A stretch of DNA of 39,136 nucleotides from JBEIUO01 sp964549785 (GTDB lineage Bacteria > Planctomycetota > Phycisphaerae > Phycisphaerales > UBA1924). Under the pieces are notes generated by a model. The model did not search any database and had not been told where the DNA came from. It was given only the letters and a program-made list of their open reading frames with translations. Of this stretch, positions 25,492 to 33,470 are shown in pieces. Within the stretch, counting starts at the first letter, position 1, and each line of letters begins with the position of its first letter. The stretch is from NCBI GenBank assembly GCA_964549785.1, contig CAZJXA010000007.1, forward strand, positions 1-39,136, given 5' to 3'. The position numbers and the translations under genes were made by a program.

Positions 25492-27513
25492 TCAACCCCG
25501 ACGCGACGGATTGATCCACCGGGCCTCTTCGAGCGTCATCGCAACCTGCTCGTCCTGCTCGAACTCCGACTTGGCCCGGCTCAGACGCCGCCACAATCCC
25601 AACGTCGCGCCCAAGGAGATCGCAGCCCCCGCCCCCAGTATGCCGAGCGCGTAGAACGTGCGAACGTTGTCGATGGGGGTGTCGCCGGCCTCGGCCTCGC
25701 GAGAAATTCGGGTCGCCCCGCCGTCGATGCGGCGCTGTTGCGAACCGTTCGCGAAGCTCGCGAGGGCCGCGGAGAAGGTATCGAGGGTCCGGGCGGTTCG
25801 ATCCGCCCCCTCACCCGAAAGCCGTACCCGTAATTCGCCGTCGGCCAGCGACTCGGTCCTCACGGAAGCGGTGACGAGTTCGCTGATCGCCGCGGGAGTC
25901 GCAAGTTCGGTAGAACCGTGGCGTTTGAAGCGTTCCGCAGCTGCTTCGTGGAACATCGGGTCTCGTATCAGAGATTCGTGGTAGCGCTGCCATTCGGCCC
26001 GTTCCGCAGGGTTGAGATCCCGGCCGCGTCCTTCGGCCACGAGGATCGACTCGGCCATGAATCGAGCCGGCGCGACTTCGCGGGCGATCGCCCAAGCCAA
26101 GCCGGCCAGCAGCGAGAACCCGAGCACTCCGCAGAAGACCGAAATGACCGCCCGGCCGCCCGCGTGCCTGCGCTGAGACTTTCGATCTGCTTCCAGAACG
26201 CGGTCGCGGATCGCCGCAAGGTCCGCCCGGTGGCTTAAAACCTGCTCGCACTGCTCGAACCGCTTCGACAGGCCCTCGCTGGCCTTGCGCACCTTGAGAG
26301 CGTGGGCCCGAACCATGTCGCGGTATTTCCGCAATCGGTCCGGGCGGCCCGCCGACCAAGCCGGAGCGGATACTCCCGCTGCCGACTCGCCGGCCGGTGA
26401 CGTTTGTCCGGCGAACGCGATCCGCGCGACGAGGGTTTCCTCCGACTCCCGGGACTCCGCCAGCCGCGCCCTAAGAGTCTCGATCGCCGCGGCCAGGCGT
26501 TCTACATCCACGGCGAGCGACGACTCGGCCAAGGTCGCCCGGACGCATTCGGCCCGCTCGGCGGCCAACAGCGATTCATACTCTTGAAACACCTCGGCCG
26601 TACGGGTTTTCAAGACGTCCGAGTCGGCGCGTGCCTCGCTGAGGGCATGGGCGGACTGCGTCGCCGCGGTTGCAAGTTCAGACTGCTGGAGTTCGGCTTC
26701 GCGGAGGGTCCTCTCCCGGAGGTCGAGAGCGGACTGGCGAGCGGCGCACTCGGAGCGCGACCGGCGGAGTAACTCTGACTCACCGGCGATGTCGGCTTGC
26801 AAGCCTTCGAGTTCAGAGGCCCGGGCCAAGGCCGAGCGTTCCGCGGCCCGTGCGGCTTCGGCCTGGGCGTTCGAGGCTTCCTCGAGGCGCTTCTGGCGAG
26901 CGATCAGTTCGCCCTGCCGACGCTCGATCGCAGCGCGATCACGCTCGATCTCGGCCTGGAGCTCCTCGGCACGAAGTGCCCGTTCTCCCAGTTCGGTGTC
27001 GCGTTTTCGTGAGCCGATCTCCCATTCGCGACGGGCTTGTTCGAGAGCCGTGGTCTGAGCGGTCAGCTCCTGAGTTGATCGGTCCAGATCGCTCCGCGTC
27101 CGCTGGTTCTCCGCTTCGAGAGACGCGAGTTCGGCCCGTTGCGAATCGAGTTCGGCGCGGGCCGCTTCACAATCCGCCCGGCTCTGGGCGATCTCGGAAC
27201 GCGCCTGGGCCGCGGCCGCTTCGGCCTGGGCCGCGCGTTCCTGAATCTCGATTCGCCCCGCCTCCACCCGCGTGGCGAGATTTTCCAGCTCCACTCGGCG
27301 GAGATCGATCGCGCCCTGCTGGCCCGCGAGGTCGCTCTCGCGGACGGCCAAGCGTTCCTGGATCGCCTGCCGTTCGAGGTAGAGCGCCTTCAGGCTGGTC
27401 AGCCCGGTTTCAAATTCGGCTAAGACCTGCATGACGTCCGCAGCGCCACCAGGGGAGGCCACGGGCGGCGCCGCCGAAGACGGATGGTCTGTGGTTTCGC
27501 CCTGTACGCTCAT
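25492..27513 (-). CDS. Long coiled-coil protein with Wzz-like membrane module
   Basis: A 673-residue protein without a signal peptide. Residues ~25-350 are an almost unbroken coiled coil, rich in Glu, Ala, Arg and Gln (for example LEQARREWEIGSRKRDTELG). A Ser/Pro/Ala linker follows. Two membrane helices lie at ~457-477 (ISVFCGVLGFSLLAGLAWAIA) and ~620-642 (TFYALGILGAGAAISLGATL); between them ~140 residues face the periplasm, with the Wzz-like pattern ARFMAESILVAEGRG, ESLIRDPMFHEAAAERF and later helices. The two-helix plan resembles polysaccharide co-polymerases (Wzz/PCP), but here the cytosolic part is a giant coiled coil and not a tyrosine kinase. No polysaccharide genes are nearby. Function is not known; assignment to PCP is from topology and weak pattern. 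Confidence 0.8.
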   Translation of the reverse strand: MSVQGETTDHPSSAAPPVASPGGAADVMQVLAEFETGLTSLKALYLERQAIQERLAVRESDLAGQQGAIDLRRVELENLATRVEAGRIEIQERAAQAEAAAAQARSEIAQSRADCEAARAELDSQRAELASLEAENQRTRSDLDRSTQELTAQTTALEQARREWEIGSRKRDTELGERALRAEELQAEIERDRAAIERRQGELIARQKRLEEASNAQAEAARAAERSALARASELEGLQADIAGESELLRRSRSECAARQSALDLRERTLREAELQQSELATAATQSAHALSEARADSDVLKTRTAEVFQEYESLLAAERAECVRATLAESSLAVDVERLAAAIETLRARLAESRESEETLVARIAFAGQTSPAGESAAGVSAPAWSAGRPDRLRKYRDMVRAHALKVRKASEGLSKRFEQCEQVLSHRADLAAIRDRVLEADRKSQRRHAGGRAVISVFCGVLGFSLLAGLAWAIAREVAPARFMAESILVAEGRGRDLNPAERAEWQRYHESLIRDPMFHEAAAERFKRHGSTELATPAAISELVTASVRTESLADGELRVRLSGEGADRTARTLDTFSAALASFANGSQQRRIDGGATRISREAEAGDTPIDNVRTFYALGILGAGAAISLGATLGLWRRLSRAKSEFEQDEQVAMTLEEARWINPSRRG

Positions 27514-27731
27514 CTCCGTAACGCTCCGATAACGCCCTCTTTAGTGACCGTGCGGTCTTTCGGAAAGGCGCTTGCCGGACAGATATCGGCCCAAGGAAAG
27601 TATCTCTGAACCGGAAGCGGCGGAACGTCGTAAGATGAGCCCTTGTCCGGGCGGTTTGAACGGTCGATGATCCGTTCCGATCGAGCTCGGCGGTATCGTG
27701 CTCAGATTGTTCACAAAAGGAGACTTGTCAT

Positions 27732-28067
27732 ATGAAGTGCGCCGGATCATGCGGTCTTTTCAAGAGCTTCGCGTCGGTGGGCGGGCTCATGGTCGCGGGG
27801 CTGGGCGGTTACAACGCCATCACAACCGGGTGCGTGTTCGGCACGTGTGATGCGGACGCTTCCCTCCGATCGAGCCTCGTTCCGGCTTCTGACGTGCTGC
27901 GGGGCGGCGGCTGCTGCGGGCTTTCTGAGTTGGAAGCCTGCTCCGAAGCGCCTTGCGAGACCGAAGCAACGGACGTCGCTGCGGCTGCCGAGATCGGGTC
28001 GGAGACGCTGGACACTGTGGTTCCCGCCGCTGGTGAATCCGTCGATGCCGCGCCTACGGGCGGCTGA
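27732..28067 (+). CDS. Small Cys-rich protein with hydrophobic N-terminus
   Basis: A 111-residue protein after a strong AAAGGAG. It begins MKCAGSCGLFKSFASVGGLM, then VAGLGGYNAITTGCVFGTCD, a hydrophobic stretch flanked by Cys pairs that weakly recalls the first half of DUF6132 proteins (GGY....GC.SGTC). A second Cys cluster follows (GGGCCGLSELEACSEAPCET) and the tail is acidic and Ala-rich. Nine Cys in total suggest metal binding or disulfides. The stop is three bases before the EVE-domain gene, so the two are in one transcript. I do not recognise its function. Confidence 0.7.
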   Translation: MKCAGSCGLFKSFASVGGLMVAGLGGYNAITTGCVFGTCDADASLRSSLVPASDVLRGGGCCGLSELEACSEAPCETEATDVAAAAEIGSETLDTVVPAAGESVDAAPTGG

Positions 28068-28070
28068 GCA

Positions 28071-28511
28071 GTGCCCGTTCCCGAGTTTTTTCTCTTCAAG
28101 ACCGAACCCATCGCGTTTTCTTACGCTGATCTGGTAAAGTCCGGGTCGTCTATTTGGGACGGGGTGTCCAACGCGGCAGCGCTGATTCATCTTCGCGCCG
28201 TGCGGCCGGATGACATGGTGTTTGTGTACCACACCGGAGATGAGAAATCCATCGTCGGAGTCGCCCGGGCAACGACCGAGCCGTTCGAAGATCCGAAACG
28301 ACCCGGGCGAAATGCCCGCGGCGAACCCGAGTTCGCTGTGGTGACCTTGGAAGCCATCGGCGCGTTCACGCATCCGGTGACTCTCGGGCGGATCAAGGCG
28401 GACCCTCGCTTCAAAACGTTCCTGCTTGTGACACAATCGAGACTCAGCGTCATGCCCGTGCTAGCGCCGGTGGCGGCGGTATTGGCGGCGTGGGGCAAGG
28501 GCGGCGTATGA
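28071..28511 (+). CDS. EVE-domain protein
   Basis: A 146-residue EVE-domain protein (PUA-like fold), starting at a GTG three bases after the upstream stop. The family pattern is complete: FFLFKTEPIAFSYADLVKSG, SIWDGVSNAAALIHLRAV, DDMVFVYHTGDEKSIVGVAR and a C-terminal LSVMPV. EVE domains bind modified bases in DNA or RNA and often occur in or near modification-dependent restriction systems; stand-alone single-domain members like this are common and have no assigned partner. The only close neighbour in the transcript is the small Cys-rich protein. No nuclease gene is adjacent. Confidence 0.93.
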   Translation: MPVPEFFLFKTEPIAFSYADLVKSGSSIWDGVSNAAALIHLRAVRPDDMVFVYHTGDEKSIVGVARATTEPFEDPKRPGRNARGEPEFAVVTLEAIGAFTHPVTLGRIKADPRFKTFLLVTQSRLSVMPVLAPVAAVLAAWGKGGV

Positions 28512-28795
28512 GTTTAAGAACCATATCAATCGCCCGTTCTATTTGGGCGCGAGGATCGCGAGTCCGTCGGCCCAAGCGGGTCCGCTGAAAACCTACGCAC
28601 GGGCGGCTGGAACTTTCGACGGGATCGGACGAGGGAGCGGCTGCGGACTAGGTATGAGGACGAACACTCAATTTGGCATAATCCGCGCGAGAAACTTGCA
28701 AATAATAGAGCGAAACCAGAATATCGTGTATCCGTGTTCAGGGAATGCCGGTATCATCCCGATCCAGCAAGGGGATGTTTCAGGGAGCCCGAACC

Positions 28796-29620
28796 ATGAA
28801 CCGCCTGTTGATCCTTCGCGTTCCAATCGCGGCCCTCTCGTTTTCGTTTGCAGCAGCGGCCCAGCCTGTCGTGGCACCGCCTCCGGTCGTCGTTTGCGAT
28901 CCGATCGACTACCCGCCGCAATCTCCACCGAACGGCGGATGCGAATGGGTCTATGGAGGCAACGGCACGGTCGTTTCTTTTCGCGAAGTGATCGTGCGCG
29001 ACAACACCCGGCTGATCAAAACGAATTGGCAGATGATTCCGCACTGTGGATGCGGGTGGTACCCGATCCCGCAGCCCTGCCCGCCCTGCTTGCCGACCAC
29101 GATCACCAACACGTCGGTTGAGAGTGTGTCGTGGTCGGTTTCAAGCTCTCAATCGCTTGAGTCCGGTCTGGCCCTCAAGTTTGCGCTCTTCGCCGAGTTG
29201 GGGGTCAACATGGAGTTCACAGAAGCCCAGTCGCAGTCGCTCAGCGGGAGCGCATCGGTGACGACCACCCAGCAATTGGGTGTGCAGCCGTTGCTCTGTT
29301 TCAACCGACACTACCGCTTTGTCTCGCAGCGCCGGACCATCACCATGAATCGGTACCGCGATTGGGAATACGCGTGGGTCGAATATTGCCCCGACCCGGG
29401 GCGATTCACCACGACCCTGTGTTCAGAAGTCGTCCGAGGAACCGCTACCTACCAATCTCCTCGCTTTGCTCAGTATGCTCCGCAGGAACCGCCTTGCGGC
29501 GGCGTGGTGGTGGGAAACCCGGACGAGTATGATGGGAGGCGTGAAACCCCATGCTGCCCCGATGTCTGCGAGCCGCCCCCGACCGGACACCCATGCTGCG
29601 GATGCGAGGTGACGCCATGA
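28796..29620 (+). CDS. Secreted Cys-rich protein with Ser/Thr-rich amphipathic core
   Basis: A 274-residue exported protein with signal peptide LRVPIAALSFSFAAAAQ; the ATG at 28796 follows AGGGAG. It contains 16 Cys, clustered near residues 84-97 (HCGCGWYPIPQPCPPC) and at the C-terminus (PCCPDVCEPPPTGHPCCGC). The middle, about residues 100-155, alternates small polar and hydrophobic residues (SVSWSVSSSQSLESGLALKF, then SQSLSGSASVTTTQQLGV), a pattern like the membrane-inserting hairpin and flanking strands of aerolysin/ETX-MTX2-type beta-pore proteins. That resemblance is by eye only. The stop overlaps the next gene's ATG, so the two are coupled. I do not recognise the family with certainty. 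Confidence 0.75.
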   Translation: MNRLLILRVPIAALSFSFAAAAQPVVAPPPVVVCDPIDYPPQSPPNGGCEWVYGGNGTVVSFREVIVRDNTRLIKTNWQMIPHCGCGWYPIPQPCPPCLPTTITNTSVESVSWSVSSSQSLESGLALKFALFAELGVNMEFTEAQSQSLSGSASVTTTQQLGVQPLLCFNRHYRFVSQRRTITMNRYRDWEYAWVEYCPDPGRFTTTLCSEVVRGTATYQSPRFAQYAPQEPPCGGVVVGNPDEYDGRRETPCCPDVCEPPPTGHPCCGCEVTP

Positions 29621-30660
29621 ACAAATTGACTTCTGGAGGTATGATGCAACGACCTAACCGACGCTGGGCTCTACTGGTTCTGCCCTTGCTGATCGCCGCC
29701 ACAACCGTGGCGGGTGTCGGGCTCGCAAGAATGACGCGGCCGGGTCAAGATCCTTCGGGCGGCCAATCGCCCACCGCGATTCCGGCACCGCGCTTGACGC
29801 GGACACCGAATCTACGCATCGAGGCATTTCGTCTGATCGAGGCCCGTCGCTTTGAGGAAGCAGAGATGCTCCTCCAATCGGTTGAGTCTGCCCCTCCCGA
29901 CTTGATAGACGTCCCGGACGCCAAAAGACTCCGGGCGATGAGTTGGATTGCCCAAGGGTTTCCCGGCACCGCGGAGGCGGACCTGTTAGAGGCTCACGCG
30001 ATCGTGGAAAAGATGGGGGGGTACACCTCTGCCCGACCGGGTTACTTCGCCACGATCGAACTCGACCTGGCGCAGCTCTATCTGAACCATCTTGACGACG
30101 GGCACGCTGCAGCGGAGCGTTACGGTTCCGTGTGGAAAGCCCGGGCCGTGATCAGCGCACGAGATGCCCACATCGCGGCGACCCAGCGCGCGTTCGCGCT
30201 GGCCCGGGTGGGTAGGCAGGTCGAGGCCGAAGCCCAGGCCGTCGAACTCCTTGCTTTCCATGCCGGTGATACTCGCTTGGGAATGCCGGCGGCGGAAGCC
30301 TTGGCGTTTCACCTTTCCCGGACTTGGTGGTTCCGCGACTCGCGGAACCTCGTCGCGGAACAAGCCCTTCTCTATTCGCTGTGGTCAGACCCACACTTCG
30401 CGGATCAACCTCTCCGTATCGAAGTGGGCGTCACCCTCGCGGGGACGCTCCCGATTGGAACGCACGGCGCGGAACGGGCCGCGCTCGCGTCGGATGTGAC
30501 CGCACTCCTGCGGGGTGTTGGGGCGCGTCCTGATCCGGCTCTCTTGTGGTCGGCGGAAGATAAAGCCCTCTGGCGCGATCAACTCTCGGTGCTGATTCGG
30601 GACACGGGCGGCGCTGGCGAGCGTGCAGCAATTGAAGCCGTTGGAACGGGCCGCGAATGA
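29617..30660 (+). CDS. Membrane-anchored helical-repeat protein, partner of the secreted protein
   Basis: A 347-residue protein starting at the ATG (29617) that overlaps the preceding stop; ATGs at 29641 or 29644, just after GGAGGT, are alternatives. One N-terminal membrane helix (WALLVLPLLIAATTVAGVGL) is followed by a Pro-rich linker and a helical region with TPR-like pairs (LRIEAFRLIEARRFEEAEML, ELDLAQLYLNHLDDGHAAAE, ATQRAFALARVGRQVEAEAQ). It probably faces the periplasm as a protein-binding scaffold. No enzymatic motif is seen. Translational coupling to the secreted Cys-rich protein suggests that they work together. Confidence 0.72.
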   Translation: MNKLTSGGMMQRPNRRWALLVLPLLIAATTVAGVGLARMTRPGQDPSGGQSPTAIPAPRLTRTPNLRIEAFRLIEARRFEEAEMLLQSVESAPPDLIDVPDAKRLRAMSWIAQGFPGTAEADLLEAHAIVEKMGGYTSARPGYFATIELDLAQLYLNHLDDGHAAAERYGSVWKARAVISARDAHIAATQRAFALARVGRQVEAEAQAVELLAFHAGDTRLGMPAAEALAFHLSRTWWFRDSRNLVAEQALLYSLWSDPHFADQPLRIEVGVTLAGTLPIGTHGAERAALASDVTALLRGVGARPDPALLWSAEDKALWRDQLSVLIRDTGGAGERAAIEAVGTGRE

Positions 30661-30714
30661 GCGGCCGCAGCGGCGGAGCGGCCGACCGTCGGCGGCCGGG
30701 GAACGCGTCTCCAA

Positions 30715-31860
30715 TCACCTGTGGTTGTTACCCGGGTCCAGCCGTTCTCGAACCATCTCGCCGACAAAGTTGAGTGCCAAGAGCGTCGAGGCGAGCAGCC
30801 CGCACGGGAAGACCAGCAGCCACCAGTGCGACCGGTACGGATTCAGTTCACCCAGCCCTTCCGCGGCGAGGTTCCCCCAACTCGGCAGGGGGGGCTTCAC
30901 GCCGATTCCTAGAAAACTCAGAAAACTTTCCTGAAGGATGGCCTGCGGCACGGCGAGGGTCGCGTAGACCACGATCGGGCCGGCCAGATTGGGAAGCAGG
31001 TGACGGAAGAAAATCCGACGGCGCGAGACCCCCACGACCCTTGCCGCGTCGATGAACGGGCGGGACTTCAGGCTCAGCACTTGGCCCCGGATGACGCGGG
31101 CCATGGTGAGCCAACTGACGGCACCGATGGCGACCACGAGAGTTCCCAGGTCGAACAGCATCCGAGTGTGCTCGCTCAACACCCGCGGCGGCTTGGCGGC
31201 GAACGCTGCGGCCTCCATCGTGTTCTTGCGCTCCGGGTGTTCCTCGAGCCAGCGGGAGATCTCTTCCGAGGATTGGACGCCGCTCGCTTCCCCGCGGACG
31301 GCCTCGCGAACCAACGCCGCGCGATCCCCATGGCGTGAAACGTACTCGGAGAGGACGCTGTCTCCGGCGACGGAGAGCAGGACAACCAGCAACACGTACG
31401 GCAGGCCGTACAAGATATCGACGATGCGCATCATGACCGCATCGGTAGCCCCCCCGGCATAGGCGGCGATGGCGCCGTAGAGGGTGCCCAGTGTGACGCT
31501 CAACCCGGCGGCGATGAACCCCACGAGGAGCGAAATCGCCCCTCCCGCGAGGCAACGCACCAGCACGCTGCGGCCCAGCAGATCAGAACCGAGCCAGAAT
31601 TCGGGGACGCCGCCCATTCCGTCAAAGCGGGCGTGGGTAACAGCATCGGGCACGACCCAGAGCGGCGGAACGCGAGCTTCAACGGGAGAACCCGCGGCAT
31701 ACCGGGGCGTTAGAGCGACCGATTCGGGCTCGGACACGCGCCCGCACGAATACGGGAGGGTGAGCAAGCACAGAGCGACAAGGGCGGCCAAGAGTGCCGC
31801 GGAGATCCGACCGAGGGTGTGGCGGTGCGGCATTGCGGGGTGACGGTAGGAAAGCCCCAC
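30715..31860 (-). CDS. ABC transporter permease, oligopeptide type (OppC/DppC-like)
   Basis: Membrane subunit of a peptide-type ABC importer, 381 residues. The N-terminal helix is followed by an extracytoplasmic stretch, then the OppC signature LGSDLLGRSVLVRCLAGGAI, the first BPD helices, and the EAA loop AARVVGVSRRRIFFRHLLPN, ending with SFLGIGVKPPLPSWGNL, typical of OppC. An insertion of about 80 residues (from ~DSVLSEYVSRHG to ~RMLFDLG) between membrane helices carries charged helical sequence, larger than in enterobacterial OppC. The other subunits (OppB, ATPases, binding protein) are not adjacent. The GTG at 31860 follows GGGAGG; ATG at 31833 is possible. Confidence 0.9.
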   Translation of the reverse strand: MGLSYRHPAMPHRHTLGRISAALLAALVALCLLTLPYSCGRVSEPESVALTPRYAAGSPVEARVPPLWVVPDAVTHARFDGMGGVPEFWLGSDLLGRSVLVRCLAGGAISLLVGFIAAGLSVTLGTLYGAIAAYAGGATDAVMMRIVDILYGLPYVLLVVLLSVAGDSVLSEYVSRHGDRAALVREAVRGEASGVQSSEEISRWLEEHPERKNTMEAAAFAAKPPRVLSEHTRMLFDLGTLVVAIGAVSWLTMARVIRGQVLSLKSRPFIDAARVVGVSRRRIFFRHLLPNLAGPIVVYATLAVPQAILQESFLSFLGIGVKPPLPSWGNLAAEGLGELNPYRSHWWLLVFPCGLLASTLLALNFVGEMVRERLDPGNNHR

Positions 31861-31920
31861 AACGCCTCCCGGCGGGAACCGGATGCGAAAAGCGACACAC
31901 CGACATGGCGGGTCGTCCCG

Positions 31921-32364
31921 TCAGGGCGAGTTGGGATCAATCCCCAGGATTTTGAGGTTTCTTTGATTCGCCTTGAACGCGAAGTCGAACAGATCGCCGA
32001 GAACCGGGACCGTTCCGATGATCGCATCGACCACGACATTGCCGAGCATGCGCGCCACCTGAGCCTGAGTCGCCCCGAGTTTGTAACCTTCGTACACGAT
32101 ATAAAGAGAAACCGCGGTGGTGATGGCATCGCCCACGCCCGGGATGAGCCCGATGATGGGGTCGAGGCCCACTTTGGACTTGAGTCCCGGAATCTCGATC
32201 GAATTGTCCATGAGGCGGGCGACAAAGCGGAGACGGCGGAGACGCTGTTCGGCACCGGTTGCCGCGAACGTGAACGGTTCGCCTGCGGTCTCCCGAGCCC
32301 CGGCCCGGACGCGGACATTTTCTCTTTGCGGCGCGTCGCCGTTTGCTCCCATCGATCGCGTCAT
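31921..32364 (-). CDS. DUF4112 membrane-associated protein
   Basis: A 147-residue protein with the DUF4112 core: LRRLRFVARLMDNSIEIPG, then VGLDPIIGLIPGVGDAITTA, VSLYIVYEGYKLGATQAQV, LGNVVVDAIIGTVPVLGDLF and the end FAFKANQRNLKIL. It has two or three hydrophobic segments with Gly/Pro turns and is expected to be membrane-embedded. The N-terminal ~40 residues are polar and variable. GAGG precedes the ATG by eight bases. The biochemical function of DUF4112 is unknown. Confidence 0.9.
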   Translation of the reverse strand: MTRSMGANGDAPQRENVRVRAGARETAGEPFTFAATGAEQRLRRLRFVARLMDNSIEIPGLKSKVGLDPIIGLIPGVGDAITTAVSLYIVYEGYKLGATQAQVARMLGNVVVDAIIGTVPVLGDLFDFAFKANQRNLKILGIDPNSP

Positions 32365-32516
32365 GTGTTCATCCTCAGACGGCCGCCTGAAAGGCGATCC
32401 AACGGTGACGTGAAGTCCGATTCATGATTCGGAAATCAGGTCCCACGGTTTCCGAACGGGGAATGCGGGGCGCTCGAATCCGCTGGCTTCCCAGGCTACT
32501 CTCAGCGACTCTTTGT

Positions 32517-32600
<84 letters not shown>

Positions 32601-32715
32601 TTTCCTTGAAACGAAAGTTTGACGAACCCGTAGCCAGTGGCGACCGTGGTTCCCAGTTGTGCGCGTCCCGTCGGCCTTAGGTTAGACTGTGGGCGCCGCC
32701 CCGGAGACTCTTGGC

Positions 32716-33288
32716 ATGAATAACGACTCGTTCCCTGCCGACACTACGCCCGAACTCCCGGCGATCCCTCCGGCGTGGCCCAAGGTCATCGGCATCATCA
32801 GTATCGTGTGGGGAAGTATCGGGTTGGTCTGCGGCGGATGCGGGATTGCCAGCCCGTTCTTCATGGGCGTGATGCTGCAGGGACAAGGTGAACTCCCGCC
32901 GTCGCTGAGTCCGACCCTGACGCAGATGGCGCTGATGGCGTTTGGCCTGCTCCTCGCAATCTTGTTAATCGTGGCGGGTGTGACGACAATGAACCGCAAA
33001 CCCGCTGGTTTCATAATGCATATTGGATACGCGGTTGTTTCCATCCCGGTCACTCTGCTGGGGCTCTATTTTTCGTGGAAGCAGCAGGCTGAACTGGCCC
33101 AGTGGGCGGTAGAGAACCCTGACAACATGATCGCCAAGTCGATGAGCGCCCCGGGGCAGAGCATCGGCCAGGTGGTCGGGCTGGTCTTTGTCGGCACACT
33201 CGGGCTGGCGTACCCGATTTTCATCTTGGTGTGGTTCGGGCTCATCAAGAAGCCGCGGGACATGGGGGTTGCAACGGCCTTTGTGTGA
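32716..33288 (+). CDS. Small polytopic membrane protein of unknown function
   Basis: A 190-residue protein from the ATG at 32716 (GGAG ten bases upstream), with about four membrane helices: VIGIISIVWGSIGLVCGGCG, MALMAFGLLLAILLIVAGV, IMHIGYAVVSIPVTLLGLYF and VVGLVFVGTLGLAYPIFILV. The N-terminus is acidic and Pro-rich. Membrane proteins with this WP-x-x-IG-x-I-x-x-x-W-G start are widespread in planctomycetes without known function. It lies between tRNA-Leu and tRNA-Gly genes. Confidence 0.75.
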   Translation: MNNDSFPADTTPELPAIPPAWPKVIGIISIVWGSIGLVCGGCGIASPFFMGVMLQGQGELPPSLSPTLTQMALMAFGLLLAILLIVAGVTTMNRKPAGFIMHIGYAVVSIPVTLLGLYFSWKQQAELAQWAVENPDNMIAKSMSAPGQSIGQVVGLVFVGTLGLAYPIFILVWFGLIKKPRDMGVATAFV

Positions 33289-33351
33289 GACGGCTTTCGA
33301 TCGGGCGGCTTGAATCGCGGATTCACACGGCGGATATAGTGGTGTCGAGTA

Positions 33352-33423
33352 GCGGGCGTAGTTCAGTGGTAGAACGTCGCGTTCCCAACGCGAAAGTCGA
33401 GGGTTCGAGCCCCTTCGCCCGCT
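33352..33423 (+). tRNA. tRNA-Gly (CCC)
   Basis: 72 bases. GCGGGCG pairs with CGCCCGC with discriminator T; anticodon stem TCGCG/CGCGA with loop TTCCCAA gives anticodon CCC; the T-arm GAGGG-TTCGAGC-CCCTT has one G-T pair. CCA is not encoded. Confidence 0.94.
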
Positions 33424-33470
33424 TTCATGGGACTATCTTCAAGGCGAGTACAGCGGCGCCACTTCGCGCC

